Shown: positions 43,541 to 51,818 of the stretch, piece by piece
Layout: each line of letters opens with the position of its first letter
Position numbering within the stretch: position 1 is the stretch's first letter
Assembly (NCBI GenBank): GCA_028704385.1
Contig: JAQVLA010000006.1
Location: 1 to 64,000, forward strand
From: Bacteroidales bacterium
Lineage (GTDB): Bacteria > Bacteroidota > Bacteroidia > Bacteroidales > F082
DNA: 64,000 nucleotides
Direction: 5' to 3'
Notes under the pieces: model-generated
Told to the model about the DNA's origin: nothing
The model's database searches: none
The model's input: only the letters and a program-made list of their open reading frames with translations
Made by a program: the position numbers and the translations under genes

Positions 43541-44299
43541 TTAATAAAACTGACCTTGCAGATAAGCTTTGGTTTGCTGTTCTTTGGGATTCTCGAAAAA
43601 CTCCCTGACATCAGCTTGTTCTACCACCTGCCCCATATACATGAATATCACATGATCTGCGATATTTTTGGCCTGTCGCAAAATATGAGTAACCAAAACA
43701 ATGGTATAGCTATCTTTGAGTTCGGCAAATTTTTCCTCTATCATCCGGCTCGAATGCGGGTCGAGGGCCGATGTTGGTTCATCAGCCAGTATGATTTGCG
43801 GGTCAACGGCCAATCCACGCGCCAGGCAAAGCCTTTGTTGCTGTCCAATCGACAAAGTTGCTGCCGGTTCTTTTAAGCGATCCTTCACCTCATCCCACAA
43901 ATTGGTTTGCCTCAGATAATATTCAACCCGGCTGTTCAGGAATTTTTTCTTTCGCCGGCCACTGATTCTAAGTCCGTAAGCCACGTTGTTGTATATACTC
44001 ATTGGCAAAGGATACGGGCGTTGTGCAAGCAAACCCATCTTTTTGCGGATTGTTGTAACATCTTCCGTACTGTTAAGCAGATCCTGGCCATTAAGTAAAA
44101 TTTCACCACTGATTTTAACGGATGCATCCAGCTCTGTCAGCCTGTTTAAGCTTCTGAGCAGCGTTGTTTTTCCACATCCTGAAGGCCCCAGAATCACGGT
44201 TATTTTTTTCGCCGGAATGGAAATATTGATATCCTTTAGGATATGTTGCTTCCCATAATACAAATTCAATTGCTTGATATCTATGATAGAATTCTGCAT
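43541..44299 (-). CDS. pstB: Phosphate ABC transporter ATP-binding protein PstB
   Basis: A 252-aa ATPase: Walker A GPSGCGKTTLLRSLNRL (about 37-53; the RSLNRL continuation is PstB-specific), signature LSIGQQQRLCLARGLA (about 150-165, LSIGQ in place of LSGGQ) and Walker B IILADEPTSALDP. It drives high-affinity phosphate import through PstCA. Its start shares one base with the pstA stop. phoU, which often follows pstB, is missing. Confidence 0.93.
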   Translation of the reverse strand: MQNSIIDIKQLNLYYGKQHILKDINISIPAKKITVILGPSGCGKTTLLRSLNRLTELDASVKISGEILLNGQDLLNSTEDVTTIRKKMGLLAQRPYPLPMSIYNNVAYGLRISGRRKKKFLNSRVEYYLRQTNLWDEVKDRLKEPAATLSIGQQQRLCLARGLAVDPQIILADEPTSALDPHSSRMIEEKFAELKDSYTIVLVTHILRQAKNIADHVIFMYMGQVVEQADVREFFENPKEQQTKAYLQGQFY

Positions 44300-45156
44300 C
44301 AGAAGTTGATTTTATTTTTATTATATCTATTACTCAAAATCCTGCTTACAACACTAACTGTCAATACAATAAATATTAATATCACGGAAGCCGCATACGC
44401 TCTTTCGCGCACCTCGGGAATGGGCGAACTCAGCTGAAAAAAGATTGCCAGCGGAAGCGTTGCCGCTGGTTCGTTAAGGGCATGAGGAACAAAATCGGTA
44501 TAACCTGTTGTGAACAGGATAGACGCAGCATCACCTATGGCACGACCAAAGGCAAGCAGCCAGGCAGTGATTATTCCCGGGAGGCACTGCTTAAAATACA
44601 CAACATAAGCAATTTCGCTATTTGTACTTCCCAACGACTTAGCCGACTCCAACAAGCCTTTTGGAACATTTCTCAGTACCTCATCCATTGCCCGGACTAT
44701 GATAGGTAAAATAAACAAACTCACTGTGATAATCCCTGCCATCAAAGAGGTGCGCATCCCAAAAAATACCATGATCGTAAATCCAAAAGCACCATATACG
44801 ATTGAAGGAACACCCCAAAGCAAATCGAGCAGAAATCGTATTACGGCAACAAACCTGGTTAACCGGATCAGATGGATATTAATAAACATGGCAATAGGCA
44901 GACCAAGCAGAAAAGCTAACAAACTGGCACCTAGAGACAAATAAACAGAACCAACAATGGCATTGAATATCCCGCCCGATTTTCCGAAATAGTATCCACC
45001 ATGCGGCATTTCACTAATCATTTCCCAACTCAAATGCGGAAGGCCGGTCCGCAGGATACTGAACAGAATTACAAACAGGGCAGAGCAAATAAATGTTGTT
45101 GATAAAAACATTAACACACGATAAAACCGCTCCTCTATTTTGAGTGTTTTTCTCAT
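44299..45156 (-). CDS. pstA: Phosphate ABC transporter permease PstA
   Basis: A 285-aa permease with six predicted helices and the PstA motifs GLPHLSWEMISEMP (about 33-46), LWGVPSIVYGAFGF and the coupling-helix region EVLRNVPKGLLESAKSLGSTNSE. It forms the membrane channel with PstC. It starts one base after pstC ends and overlaps pstB by a base, so the order pstS-pstC-pstA-pstB is a tight operon. Confidence 0.92.
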   Translation of the reverse strand: MRKTLKIEERFYRVLMFLSTTFICSALFVILFSILRTGLPHLSWEMISEMPHGGYYFGKSGGIFNAIVGSVYLSLGASLLAFLLGLPIAMFINIHLIRLTRFVAVIRFLLDLLWGVPSIVYGAFGFTIMVFFGMRTSLMAGIITVSLFILPIIVRAMDEVLRNVPKGLLESAKSLGSTNSEIAYVVYFKQCLPGIITAWLLAFGRAIGDAASILFTTGYTDFVPHALNEPAATLPLAIFFQLSSPIPEVRERAYAASVILIFIVLTVSVVSRILSNRYNKNKINF

Positions 45157-45157
45157 T

Positions 45158-46057
45158 TCAACGACTTGATCTTAAAATTATTAACCGGCTTATTGCATTA
45201 AATATCAACACAACAACAAAAAGAAGCAAGGCCGAAAACATCAATGCAGAATCATACATGGGAATAGATAACATTTCGCCATAATTATTTGCAATCAGGG
45301 AAGGTAAAGGATAACCCGGCTGAAAAACCCCCGTTGGCAGGTGCACCACATTGCCCACAACCATCAAAACAGCAATGGTTTCGCCGAACGCTCTGGACAT
45401 CCCCAATCCAAATGCTGAAACTATTCCTGGAAATGATTTTTTCAACAACACAAATTTGATTGTTTGCCAGCGCGTTGCACCTAATGATAAAGAAGCTTCA
45501 GAAAGCTCTTTGGGAACAGTTTGAAAAATCTCTATCAGGATGTTCAAAATAAAAGGGATAATCATAATGGACAGCACTATGGCTCCTGCCAAAATGGAAT
45601 ATCCGCTGACACTCTTGCCAAAAAACGGCCCGATATGATTTGCAAGCAGCGGAATGACAAACAAGATCCCCCAAACACCAAAAATAACCGAGGGCAAACC
45701 CGCTAAAATATCAATTACGGGAGCCATGATTTTCAGAACCCACGATTTGGCATATTGCGTCAGGTGTATGGCCGTGAGCAAACAAACAGGTCCGGCAATC
45801 AATAGGGATATCATCGTAACCCAAACAGAACTTACTATAAAGGTTAAATACCCGAATTTGCCTGCCATCGGTTTCCATTCGCTCGAAAACAAAAGATCAA
45901 TCAGCGACTGTTGATCGAGCAAAATTGCTGATTTCCACATCAGCCCGATAAACAAACTCAATGGCAAAACAAACACAACTCCAAGGCTGATCCACATCCA
46001 GCTGAGATGTATCCTGTTACGAAGATTTCGGTTATAAATTACCTTTAACCCATTCAT
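45158..46057 (-). CDS. pstC: Phosphate ABC transporter permease PstC
   Basis: A 299-aa permease with six helices. The coupling-helix segment FQTVPKELSEASLSLGATRWQTIKFVLLKKSFPGIVSAF, GMSRAFGETIAVLMVVGN and DILAGLPSVIFGVWGILF are typical of PstC. It partners PstA. About 150 AT-rich bases separate it from pstS, with no obvious terminator, so read-through from pstS is likely. Confidence 0.92.
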   Translation of the reverse strand: MNGLKVIYNRNLRNRIHLSWMWISLGVVFVLPLSLFIGLMWKSAILLDQQSLIDLLFSSEWKPMAGKFGYLTFIVSSVWVTMISLLIAGPVCLLTAIHLTQYAKSWVLKIMAPVIDILAGLPSVIFGVWGILFVIPLLANHIGPFFGKSVSGYSILAGAIVLSIMIIPFILNILIEIFQTVPKELSEASLSLGATRWQTIKFVLLKKSFPGIVSAFGLGMSRAFGETIAVLMVVGNVVHLPTGVFQPGYPLPSLIANNYGEMLSIPMYDSALMFSALLLFVVVLIFNAISRLIILRSSR

Positions 46058-46207
46058 TACAATTTTATATACCTGATTTACAATTTGTCAAATAAGTTGT
46101 TAAATCTAATAAATTGATAGCGTTAAATGTCAAAATTATTTTATTTGTGATCTCAATTTCAATGAGTTGTCCTGTTTTTTAGTTCACCAAAACCCGAAAT
46201 TACTTTT

Positions 46208-47215
46208 CTAATCTACATTTTCGGAAGCACTACTATTTAATTTTTGTAATTGGATTTTCAAACTTTGTTCGTCCAGTGGCACATAACCTGCCTCTTTAAC
46301 ATATTGCTGGCCTTCTGTCAAGATCCAATTTATAAATTGCAGCACATATTCATTTTGGGGATACGATTTTGCAACAAAATATAGTTCCCTGGCAGGCGGC
46401 GATGGGTATTGGTCTTTTGAAATTGCGCTGTTGATGTCGGTTATATGGTCATAAAAACTCTCTTCCGGATCAATCCTCCCGTTTTCATTCAAATCAATTG
46501 GGATGATCCCCAGTCCTTCAAAAGGTTTACCAGACTTTAGATCGTAGGCAAAAATGATGTTGTTAAATCCCATTCCATTCAGGTCGCTTTTTACTGCATC
46601 GGCAATGCCAGGATCTCCAAAAATGCCGATACCCTCAAGGTTTTCCTGGCTTTTACCCAGAAATTGAGCCCACATTTCTGCAGCACCACAGGCATCAGAT
46701 CGTGTGTAAACTTTTATGAGCTCATTATCGTTTGGATCTCCTGTAAGTTCAGACCACTTCCTGGCTTGCTTTTCCAGATAGATTTTCTGAAACATGGAGC
46801 GGGTGACCCCTTTAAGTTGTATGTTCTCATATGCCGGGTTTTTAGCATTGATCGTCGGCACCACGGCATCCTTGGCCACCGCGATATACCAAACTCCCTG
46901 TGCTTGTTCGGCTTCGGTAATATGCCGCGAAAACATTCCCAGATCTACCATGCCCGACATGGCATCAACCATGCCTTTTCCTGCGCCTCCGGCGCTGATA
47001 TCGATTTTGATCCCGGGATGTTGCTGATTAAAAATTTCGGCCCACCTTACTGCTAGAGGATAAAGTGCAAACGCTCCGGAAATGGAAATCTTGGGCTTTG
47101 ATTTTTTCTGTTTGTGCTTGTCCTTCTGATCACCCGAATTGCAAGCACAAAACATTGTACTCAAAGCCAATATAAAAAATATTCCGCTTTTGAAAAAATT
47201 GATTTTGAATTTCAT
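46208..47215 (-). CDS. pstS: Phosphate-binding lipoprotein PstS
   Basis: A 335-aa periplasmic binding protein anchored as a lipoprotein (signal ending FILALSTMFCAC). The PBP-like fold starts ISISGAFALYPLAVRWAEIF, and the ligand-loop motifs SAGGAGKGMVDAMSG and YTRSDACGAAEMWAQF fit PstS-type phosphate binders. It begins the pst gene set. A -7 box lies 39 bases upstream, and a two-component pair lies directly before it. Binding of another oxyanion such as tungstate or sulfate is less likely given the PstABC partners. Confidence 0.88.
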   Translation of the reverse strand: MKFKINFFKSGIFFILALSTMFCACNSGDQKDKHKQKKSKPKISISGAFALYPLAVRWAEIFNQQHPGIKIDISAGGAGKGMVDAMSGMVDLGMFSRHITEAEQAQGVWYIAVAKDAVVPTINAKNPAYENIQLKGVTRSMFQKIYLEKQARKWSELTGDPNDNELIKVYTRSDACGAAEMWAQFLGKSQENLEGIGIFGDPGIADAVKSDLNGMGFNNIIFAYDLKSGKPFEGLGIIPIDLNENGRIDPEESFYDHITDINSAISKDQYPSPPARELYFVAKSYPQNEYVLQFINWILTEGQQYVKEAGYVPLDEQSLKIQLQKLNSSASENVD

Positions 47216-47253
47216 TTTAATTCAGATTAAGCATTTATAATCACCTTAAAATG

Positions 47254-47261
47254 CAAATGTA
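47254..47261 (-). promoter_or_regulatory. -7 box of the pst operon
   Basis: On the minus strand this reads TACATTTG, an exact TAnnTTTG match, giving a leader of about 32 bases for pstS. No standard -33 TTG at 19 bases, which would fit a promoter that needs an activator such as the upstream response regulator. Confidence 0.5.
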
Positions 47262-47382
47262 TGGGGAGTATAAGGCTTAAAACACACTCAAAATACCCTT
47301 TTTTGAGCGTATAAATACTTAATCCAATATGGGTATTTATGCTTAGTTCTGACTTGAACTAATCAATGTTTAGATTTGATAA

Positions 47383-48033
47383 TCAAATATTTATCCAATT
47401 GTGTTTGATAGCATTCATGATCAGTTGAGCTGTGTTTCGGGCCTGCGCTTTTTCGAGCAAATTGGCACGATGTTTATCAACGGTGCGTTTGCTGATAAAC
47501 AACTGCTGACTAATCTCCTGATTGGAAAAGCCTTTGCAGATCAATTCCAGAATTTCCTGTTCACGATCCGAAAAAACAGATGTTTTCACTTTTTCATCAT
47601 TGTTGAACCGGATGTGATCCACCATTTTTTTCAACAACTCATTCGAGAAAAAATACTGATTAGCCAATACATTTTCAATGGCAGATTTTACCTCTTCGAT
47701 GTCGGAGCTTTTAATTAAAAACCCTTTAGCTCCGGCTTCAATCATTTTATAATAATAGGCTTCATCGCCGTGCATTGAGAGTGCAATGATATTCAGGTCA
47801 GGATAAAATTGTAAAGCTTTTTGAGTAGCCTCAATGCCATTTAACTCAGGCATATCAATATCCATCAAAATAACATCTGGTTTCGATTCATGGATCAGTT
47901 CAAGGCAATCAGTTCCATTAGCTGCCTCCCGTATAGTGATATCCTGAAAAATCGTCGAAAGCAGCAAATTCAGTCCATTTCTGAATAACTGATGATCATC
48001 GGCAATGATAATATCAAATGAATGTTTTTGCAT
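47383..48033 (-). CDS. NarL/LuxR-type response regulator
   Basis: A 216-aa regulator with a receiver domain (ADDHQLF near 12-18, phospho-acceptor Asp in LMDIDMPE near 60, Lys in FLIKSSD near 110). A C-terminal GerE/LuxR HTH follows (FSDREQEILELICKGFSNQEISQQLFISKRTVDKHR). The longer reading frame is rejected: the start at MQKHSFDIIIADDH leaves just one base after the kinase stop and matches the family. It is the DNA-binding partner of the sensor kinase upstream. It probably controls the adjacent pst genes, but this is inference from position. Confidence 0.9.
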   Translation of the reverse strand: MQKHSFDIIIADDHQLFRNGLNLLLSTIFQDITIREAANGTDCLELIHESKPDVILMDIDMPELNGIEATQKALQFYPDLNIIALSMHGDEAYYYKMIEAGAKGFLIKSSDIEEVKSAIENVLANQYFFSNELLKKMVDHIRFNNDEKVKTSVFSDREQEILELICKGFSNQEISQQLFISKRTVDKHRANLLEKAQARNTAQLIMNAIKHNWINI

Positions 48034-48034
48034 T

Positions 48035-48985
48035 TTATTGAAAAGGTATTTGCAAAGAAATGGCAGTTCCTCCATTTGGGGAACTTTCAATTGTAAAATT
48101 TCCACTTAGTGATTTCACCCTTGAGTTGATGTTGTAAAGTCCCATGCCCGAAGAACTTGACTTATTTATTTCATTCACATTAAATCCGCATCCGTCGTCC
48201 CTGAATTGCAGATTGAGAAGGTTTTCTTTTTCAATTAATTGAATTGACACATTTTTTGCTCTGGCATGTTTAAAGGTATTGTTTACCAACTCGCAAATAC
48301 TCCTGTAAATCACTATTTCGATGTGGGTGTTATATTTTTTGTTTCCGATATTGGTTTTAAATTTAATGCTCAATGTTTTGTTGTTGAGCTTGGAACAAAA
48401 AGCTTCGATAGCAGCCTTTAAACCAAAGTTTTCGAGCACATGCGGACTCATATTATTTGATAATTCGCGCAGGCTCGAAATGGACTCATTTACCAGGGCT
48501 AGCGCATTGCTTTGAATGGATTTTTTCTGGCCTTCCTTTTCATTATAAATCAGTGTACTGATTGACATTTTTACAGCACTCAACAGAGGACCAAGACCAT
48601 CGTGAAGTTCTTTTGAAAATCTTTTTCGTTCGTTTTCTTCCGTTTTGATCACTGCATTCAAAAGCTGCTTTTCTGAGCTTCGGCGAAGCTCCTCCAACCT
48701 GAACAAATGATGTAAAACCTTTCGAACATAAAACACACCCACTACCAACAATAGTGAAATTAAAAAACTCGTCCAGCTATTAATAGCAATAAACTTTTCT
48801 CTTAATTCTATTTCGAGATTGGGAATGATGAAATCGGCAATACGTCGAAAGGCCATCAACAAAAATGCAATCGAAAGTAAAATCCAGCTCGAATTGTATT
48901 TTGTCGCTCTGATCAGACTGATCACAATAACTGCAGATACCAGTTGTAAGCTTACAGCCAAAAGAAGTGCAACCTGCGTAAGCAT
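48035..48985 (-). CDS. Membrane sensor histidine kinase (HisKA_3 type)
   Basis: A 316-aa NarX/DesK-type kinase with three N-terminal membrane helices (about 1-25, 34-50, 68-88) and no large periplasmic domain. A coiled linker and the dimerisation motif RKRFSKELHDGLGPLLSAVKM follow; the phospho-acceptor His is in ELHDG. HATPase motifs are CELVNNTFKHARA, RDDGCGFN and GMGLYNINSRV. It is followed after one base by its LuxR-type regulator and then by the pst operon. The signal is unknown; three helices with tiny loops suggest membrane or cytoplasmic sensing. Confidence 0.9.
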   Translation of the reverse strand: MLTQVALLLAVSLQLVSAVIVISLIRATKYNSSWILLSIAFLLMAFRRIADFIIPNLEIELREKFIAINSWTSFLISLLLVVGVFYVRKVLHHLFRLEELRRSSEKQLLNAVIKTEENERKRFSKELHDGLGPLLSAVKMSISTLIYNEKEGQKKSIQSNALALVNESISSLRELSNNMSPHVLENFGLKAAIEAFCSKLNNKTLSIKFKTNIGNKKYNTHIEIVIYRSICELVNNTFKHARAKNVSIQLIEKENLLNLQFRDDGCGFNVNEINKSSSSGMGLYNINSRVKSLSGNFTIESSPNGGTAISLQIPFQ

Positions 48986-49006
48986 ACGATCTAAAAATTT
49001 TTATGG

Positions 49007-49014
49007 CAAAGCTA
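49007..49014 (-). promoter_or_regulatory. -7 box of the two-component system
   Basis: On the minus strand this reads TAGCTTTG, an exact TAnnTTTG match, 21 bases before the kinase ATG. Confidence 0.45.
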
Positions 49015-49170
49015 ATGAATTATCACTTGATTTCATTTTTTTTATGACTGTCTTACGATAGCAAAACAACTGTCATCAAAACTTTTTAGTATCCGGTTTG
49101 TTTCACCTAATGATCACAAATACAAAATTCTGTCTATATTAGCCACCTAATAAATTTTCAGTTATACTAT

Positions 49171-50184
49171 ATGATGCACTATCCTAAAAAAGTTACTATC
49201 GGAGATATTACTGTTCGTGACGGCTTCCAGCACGAAGAGAAGTTTATTCCCACAGCTGCAAAATTGTGGCTTACAGAGGAACTGATTCTGTCAGGATTTA
49301 AACATCTTGAGCTTACAAATTTTGGTAATCCGAAAGGAATGCCGCAGTTTAGCGATGCCGATGAACTTTTTAAAAGCGTCCGAAGCAGCAAAAGGATTCA
49401 GCATTTGCTCCCGGAAGTGAAACTTACAGCCGTAACTATTCGCGAAAAGGCGGTAGAGCGTGCTATTGAGGCCAGGAAGGCCGGCTATGGCCCCGACAGA
49501 ATCTTACTGATGGTGAGCACCAGCGAGTCGCATCAAATGAAAAATTCAGGTCTCACTATTGATGAGTATTTTAAAATGGCAGAAAAATACATCCCACTGG
49601 CATTGGATGCCGGCATGAAAGTGAATGGCACGGTAAGCACCATCTGGGGATGCCCAATTGAAGGACCAACGGAAATGAGCAAAGCAGTTGATTTTGCACA
49701 ACGCTGGTTTGATGTAGGTGCCACAGATATCGAACATGCTGATCACGACGGCTCGGCTTCTCCCGACAGAATTTACCGCTATTTTTCAATGCTGATGGAC
49801 AAATTTCAGAATCCTGCCAAGCATATTGTTCACCTGCATACCACTCGAGGATGGGGAATGGCTAACATTCTGGCGGCTTTGCAGGCTGGTATGACCAATT
49901 ACGAGTCAACCATGGGTGGCATTGGCGGTCAGCCGGCTAATTTTGTTGATGGAGTCCCGGTTTCGGGTACGGGTGAATATTATTACAACGAAGCTACAGC
50001 AGTTGGTTTGGTTACCACAGAGGACATGGTGCTGATGATGGACGAAATGGGCATAGCAACCAATCTGGATATTGACCGTATTTTGGAAACAGGTAAAATG
50101 GTCGAAAGAATTGTCGGCCGCAAACTGCGCTCAGAAAGTATTCATCAGGGACGCATCCCAAAGTCACTTTCCGGAAGAAAATAG
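49171..50184 (+). CDS. HMGL-like (DRE-TIM) family enzyme lacking the HMG-CoA lyase cysteine
   Basis: A 337-aa DRE-TIM barrel protein related to HMG-CoA lyase. The N-terminal metal motif is ITVRDGFQHEEKF (Arg-Asp present), the C-terminal barrel shows VHLHTTRGWGMANILAALQAG, and the glycine loop reads STMGGIGGQPANF. In true HMG-CoA lyases this loop is GLGGCP with an essential Cys; here it is Gln. It may therefore act on another acyl-CoA or oxoacid, or be a non-lyase member. It lies just upstream of a genuine HMG-CoA lyase gene (122 bases) on the same strand. An alternative start one codon later is equally possible. Confidence 0.75.
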   Translation: MMHYPKKVTIGDITVRDGFQHEEKFIPTAAKLWLTEELILSGFKHLELTNFGNPKGMPQFSDADELFKSVRSSKRIQHLLPEVKLTAVTIREKAVERAIEARKAGYGPDRILLMVSTSESHQMKNSGLTIDEYFKMAEKYIPLALDAGMKVNGTVSTIWGCPIEGPTEMSKAVDFAQRWFDVGATDIEHADHDGSASPDRIYRYFSMLMDKFQNPAKHIVHLHTTRGWGMANILAALQAGMTNYESTMGGIGGQPANFVDGVPVSGTGEYYYNEATAVGLVTTEDMVLMMDEMGIATNLDIDRILETGKMVERIVGRKLRSESIHQGRIPKSLSGRK

Positions 50185-50306
50185 CGAAAGAAAATCTCAC
50201 TGCTTCAAAAAGCTTAAAAGCTGTTAAAGTGCACTTTCGTCTGTTTCAAATTATTATTTTAGCTGACAGTTAATTCAAATGCCTGCCTTCAGGCTATCCA
50301 ATCACC

Positions 50307-51149
50307 ATGATACACATCACAGAAACTGCCCGTGATGCCATGCAGGGCATCAAAAATTTCATCCCAACTCACAATAAGCAGCAGTATATCAATGCTTTGC
50401 TAAAGGTAGGTTTTAATACTTTGGATGTGGGAAGCTTCGTTTCACCAAAGGTAATTCCCCAAATGGCGGATACGCGTGAAGTGATCAAGGGGCTTAATTT
50501 GCCGGAAAATCCACCTGAAATTATGGCTCTGGTGGTGAATAAAAGAGGTACGGAAGAAGCCCTGAAATGTAAACGCGTGCAATGTTTGTCGTATCCGTTT
50601 TCTATTTCCCCGACTTTTCTGAAACGCAATCTGAATGCCACTGAAATGGAGTCTTTGGCTATTGTGAAGGAGATAACCGATCTTGCTTTCCCAAAGCAAA
50701 TAAGTCTGGTTATTTACCTTTCGATGGCTTTGGGCAACCCTTATGGCGACGACTGGAGCATCCAAATGGTAATTGATGGAGCAGCAAAACTTTATGAGCT
50801 TGGAATCCGGAGGCAACCACTGTCTGATATTTTGGGCGAAGCCAAACCGGATACCATTTATAAGGTTTATGAAGCCCTTATCCCTGCTTTTCCGGAGGTT
50901 GATTTCGGATTGCATTTGCACACGCGGCCATCCGAAAGTTTTGATAAACTTGAAGCCGCCTGGGAAGCCGGTGTCCGCAGCTTCGAAACGGTACATAATG
51001 GATTGGGTGGTTGCCCTACAGCTGCCGAAGAAATGGTGGGAAACCTGAGTACACAGGATTTGTTGCATTTTTGCGACCGGAAAAAGATAACCACAAAACT
51101 CAACAGGGAAGTGCTCAATAAGGTGGTTTTGATGCAACAAATGGGGTGA
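50307..51149 (+). CDS. Hydroxymethylglutaryl-CoA lyase
   Basis: A 280-aa DRE-TIM enzyme cleaving HMG-CoA to acetoacetate and acetyl-CoA. The catalytic Cys is present (HNGLGGCPTAAEEM, Cys236), as are the metal-site RD near the N-terminus (TARDAMQG, Arg8-Asp9 region) and HLHTRPSESF. It completes the leucine degradation route whose other genes lie at 37.6-43.2 kb on the opposite strand. It follows the cysteine-less paralogue. Confidence 0.88.
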   Translation: MIHITETARDAMQGIKNFIPTHNKQQYINALLKVGFNTLDVGSFVSPKVIPQMADTREVIKGLNLPENPPEIMALVVNKRGTEEALKCKRVQCLSYPFSISPTFLKRNLNATEMESLAIVKEITDLAFPKQISLVIYLSMALGNPYGDDWSIQMVIDGAAKLYELGIRRQPLSDILGEAKPDTIYKVYEALIPAFPEVDFGLHLHTRPSESFDKLEAAWEAGVRSFETVHNGLGGCPTAAEEMVGNLSTQDLLHFCDRKKITTKLNREVLNKVVLMQQMG

Positions 51150-51197
51150 AATCACTGCGAAATAACCTCTTGTTAATTTGCAATCTTAAATGCTAAA

Positions 51198-51671
51198 ATG
51201 AAAATCCTGCTCCTTGTCATTGGAAAAACTGACCAGCCATTTCTGGAAGAAGGCATGAGGCTGTATTTTGCTCGTATAGAACACTACATACCATTTGAAT
51301 TCAAGGTTATACCGGATTTAAAAAACCGAAAACGCCTGTCGGAAGCAGAACAAAAAGAAGCCGAAGCCAAAGTGATAGAATCACAGCTACAGGTCGGTGA
51401 TGTACTCGTTTTGCTTGATGAGAACGGTAAAAACTATCATTCGAGAGGCTTCGCAACTTTTTTGGAACAGCAAATGCTGCAATCAGTCAAACGTTTGGTA
51501 TTTGTGATTGGCGGCCCTTATGGGTTTACTGACAAACTTAGACAACAATCCCGTTTCCTGATTTCGCTCTCGCCCATGACTTTTTCGCATCAGCTGGTAA
51601 GGCTGGTATTTGCCGAACAGCTCTACCGCGCTTTTTCAATCATCAAAGGCGAGCCTTATCATCATGATTAG
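51198..51671 (+). CDS. rlmH: 23S rRNA (pseudouridine1915-N3)-methyltransferase
   Basis: A 157-aa SPOUT methyltransferase of the RlmH family, which modifies pseudouridine 1915 in helix 69 of 23S rRNA on assembled ribosomes. SAM-binding knot segments are LVLLDENGKNYHSRGFA (about 71-87), LVFVIGGPYGF (about 101-111) and LSLSPMTFSHQLVRLVFAEQLYRAFSIIKGEPYHH at the C-terminus, all family-diagnostic. Normal length. It stands alone 48 bases after the lyase gene. Confidence 0.95.
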   Translation: MKILLLVIGKTDQPFLEEGMRLYFARIEHYIPFEFKVIPDLKNRKRLSEAEQKEAEAKVIESQLQVGDVLVLLDENGKNYHSRGFATFLEQQMLQSVKRLVFVIGGPYGFTDKLRQQSRFLISLSPMTFSHQLVRLVFAEQLYRAFSIIKGEPYHHD

Positions 51672-51780
51672 GTTGATAATCTTGTTTGCAAATATTTTTT
51701 TTGTGCTGAAATAAACTACTCCTGTACGATTTGTTGCAGGCAATTCCAATTGAATCACAGATTTCTATTGTGAAAATAGA

Positions 51781-51809
51781 TTTGCCAACCAGCTAAATCT
51801 TTACCTTTG
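51781..51809 (+). promoter_or_regulatory. Promoter of the GT-C-like protein / pgk operon
   Basis: TTTG at 51781-51784, a 17-base spacer, then TACCTTTG (51802-51809) form a good -33/-7 pair. The box ends nine bases before the chosen ATG (51819), so the leader is very short, and an earlier in-frame TTG at 51807 falls inside the promoter. Confidence 0.6.
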
Positions 51810-51818
51810 CTTCAGGCT

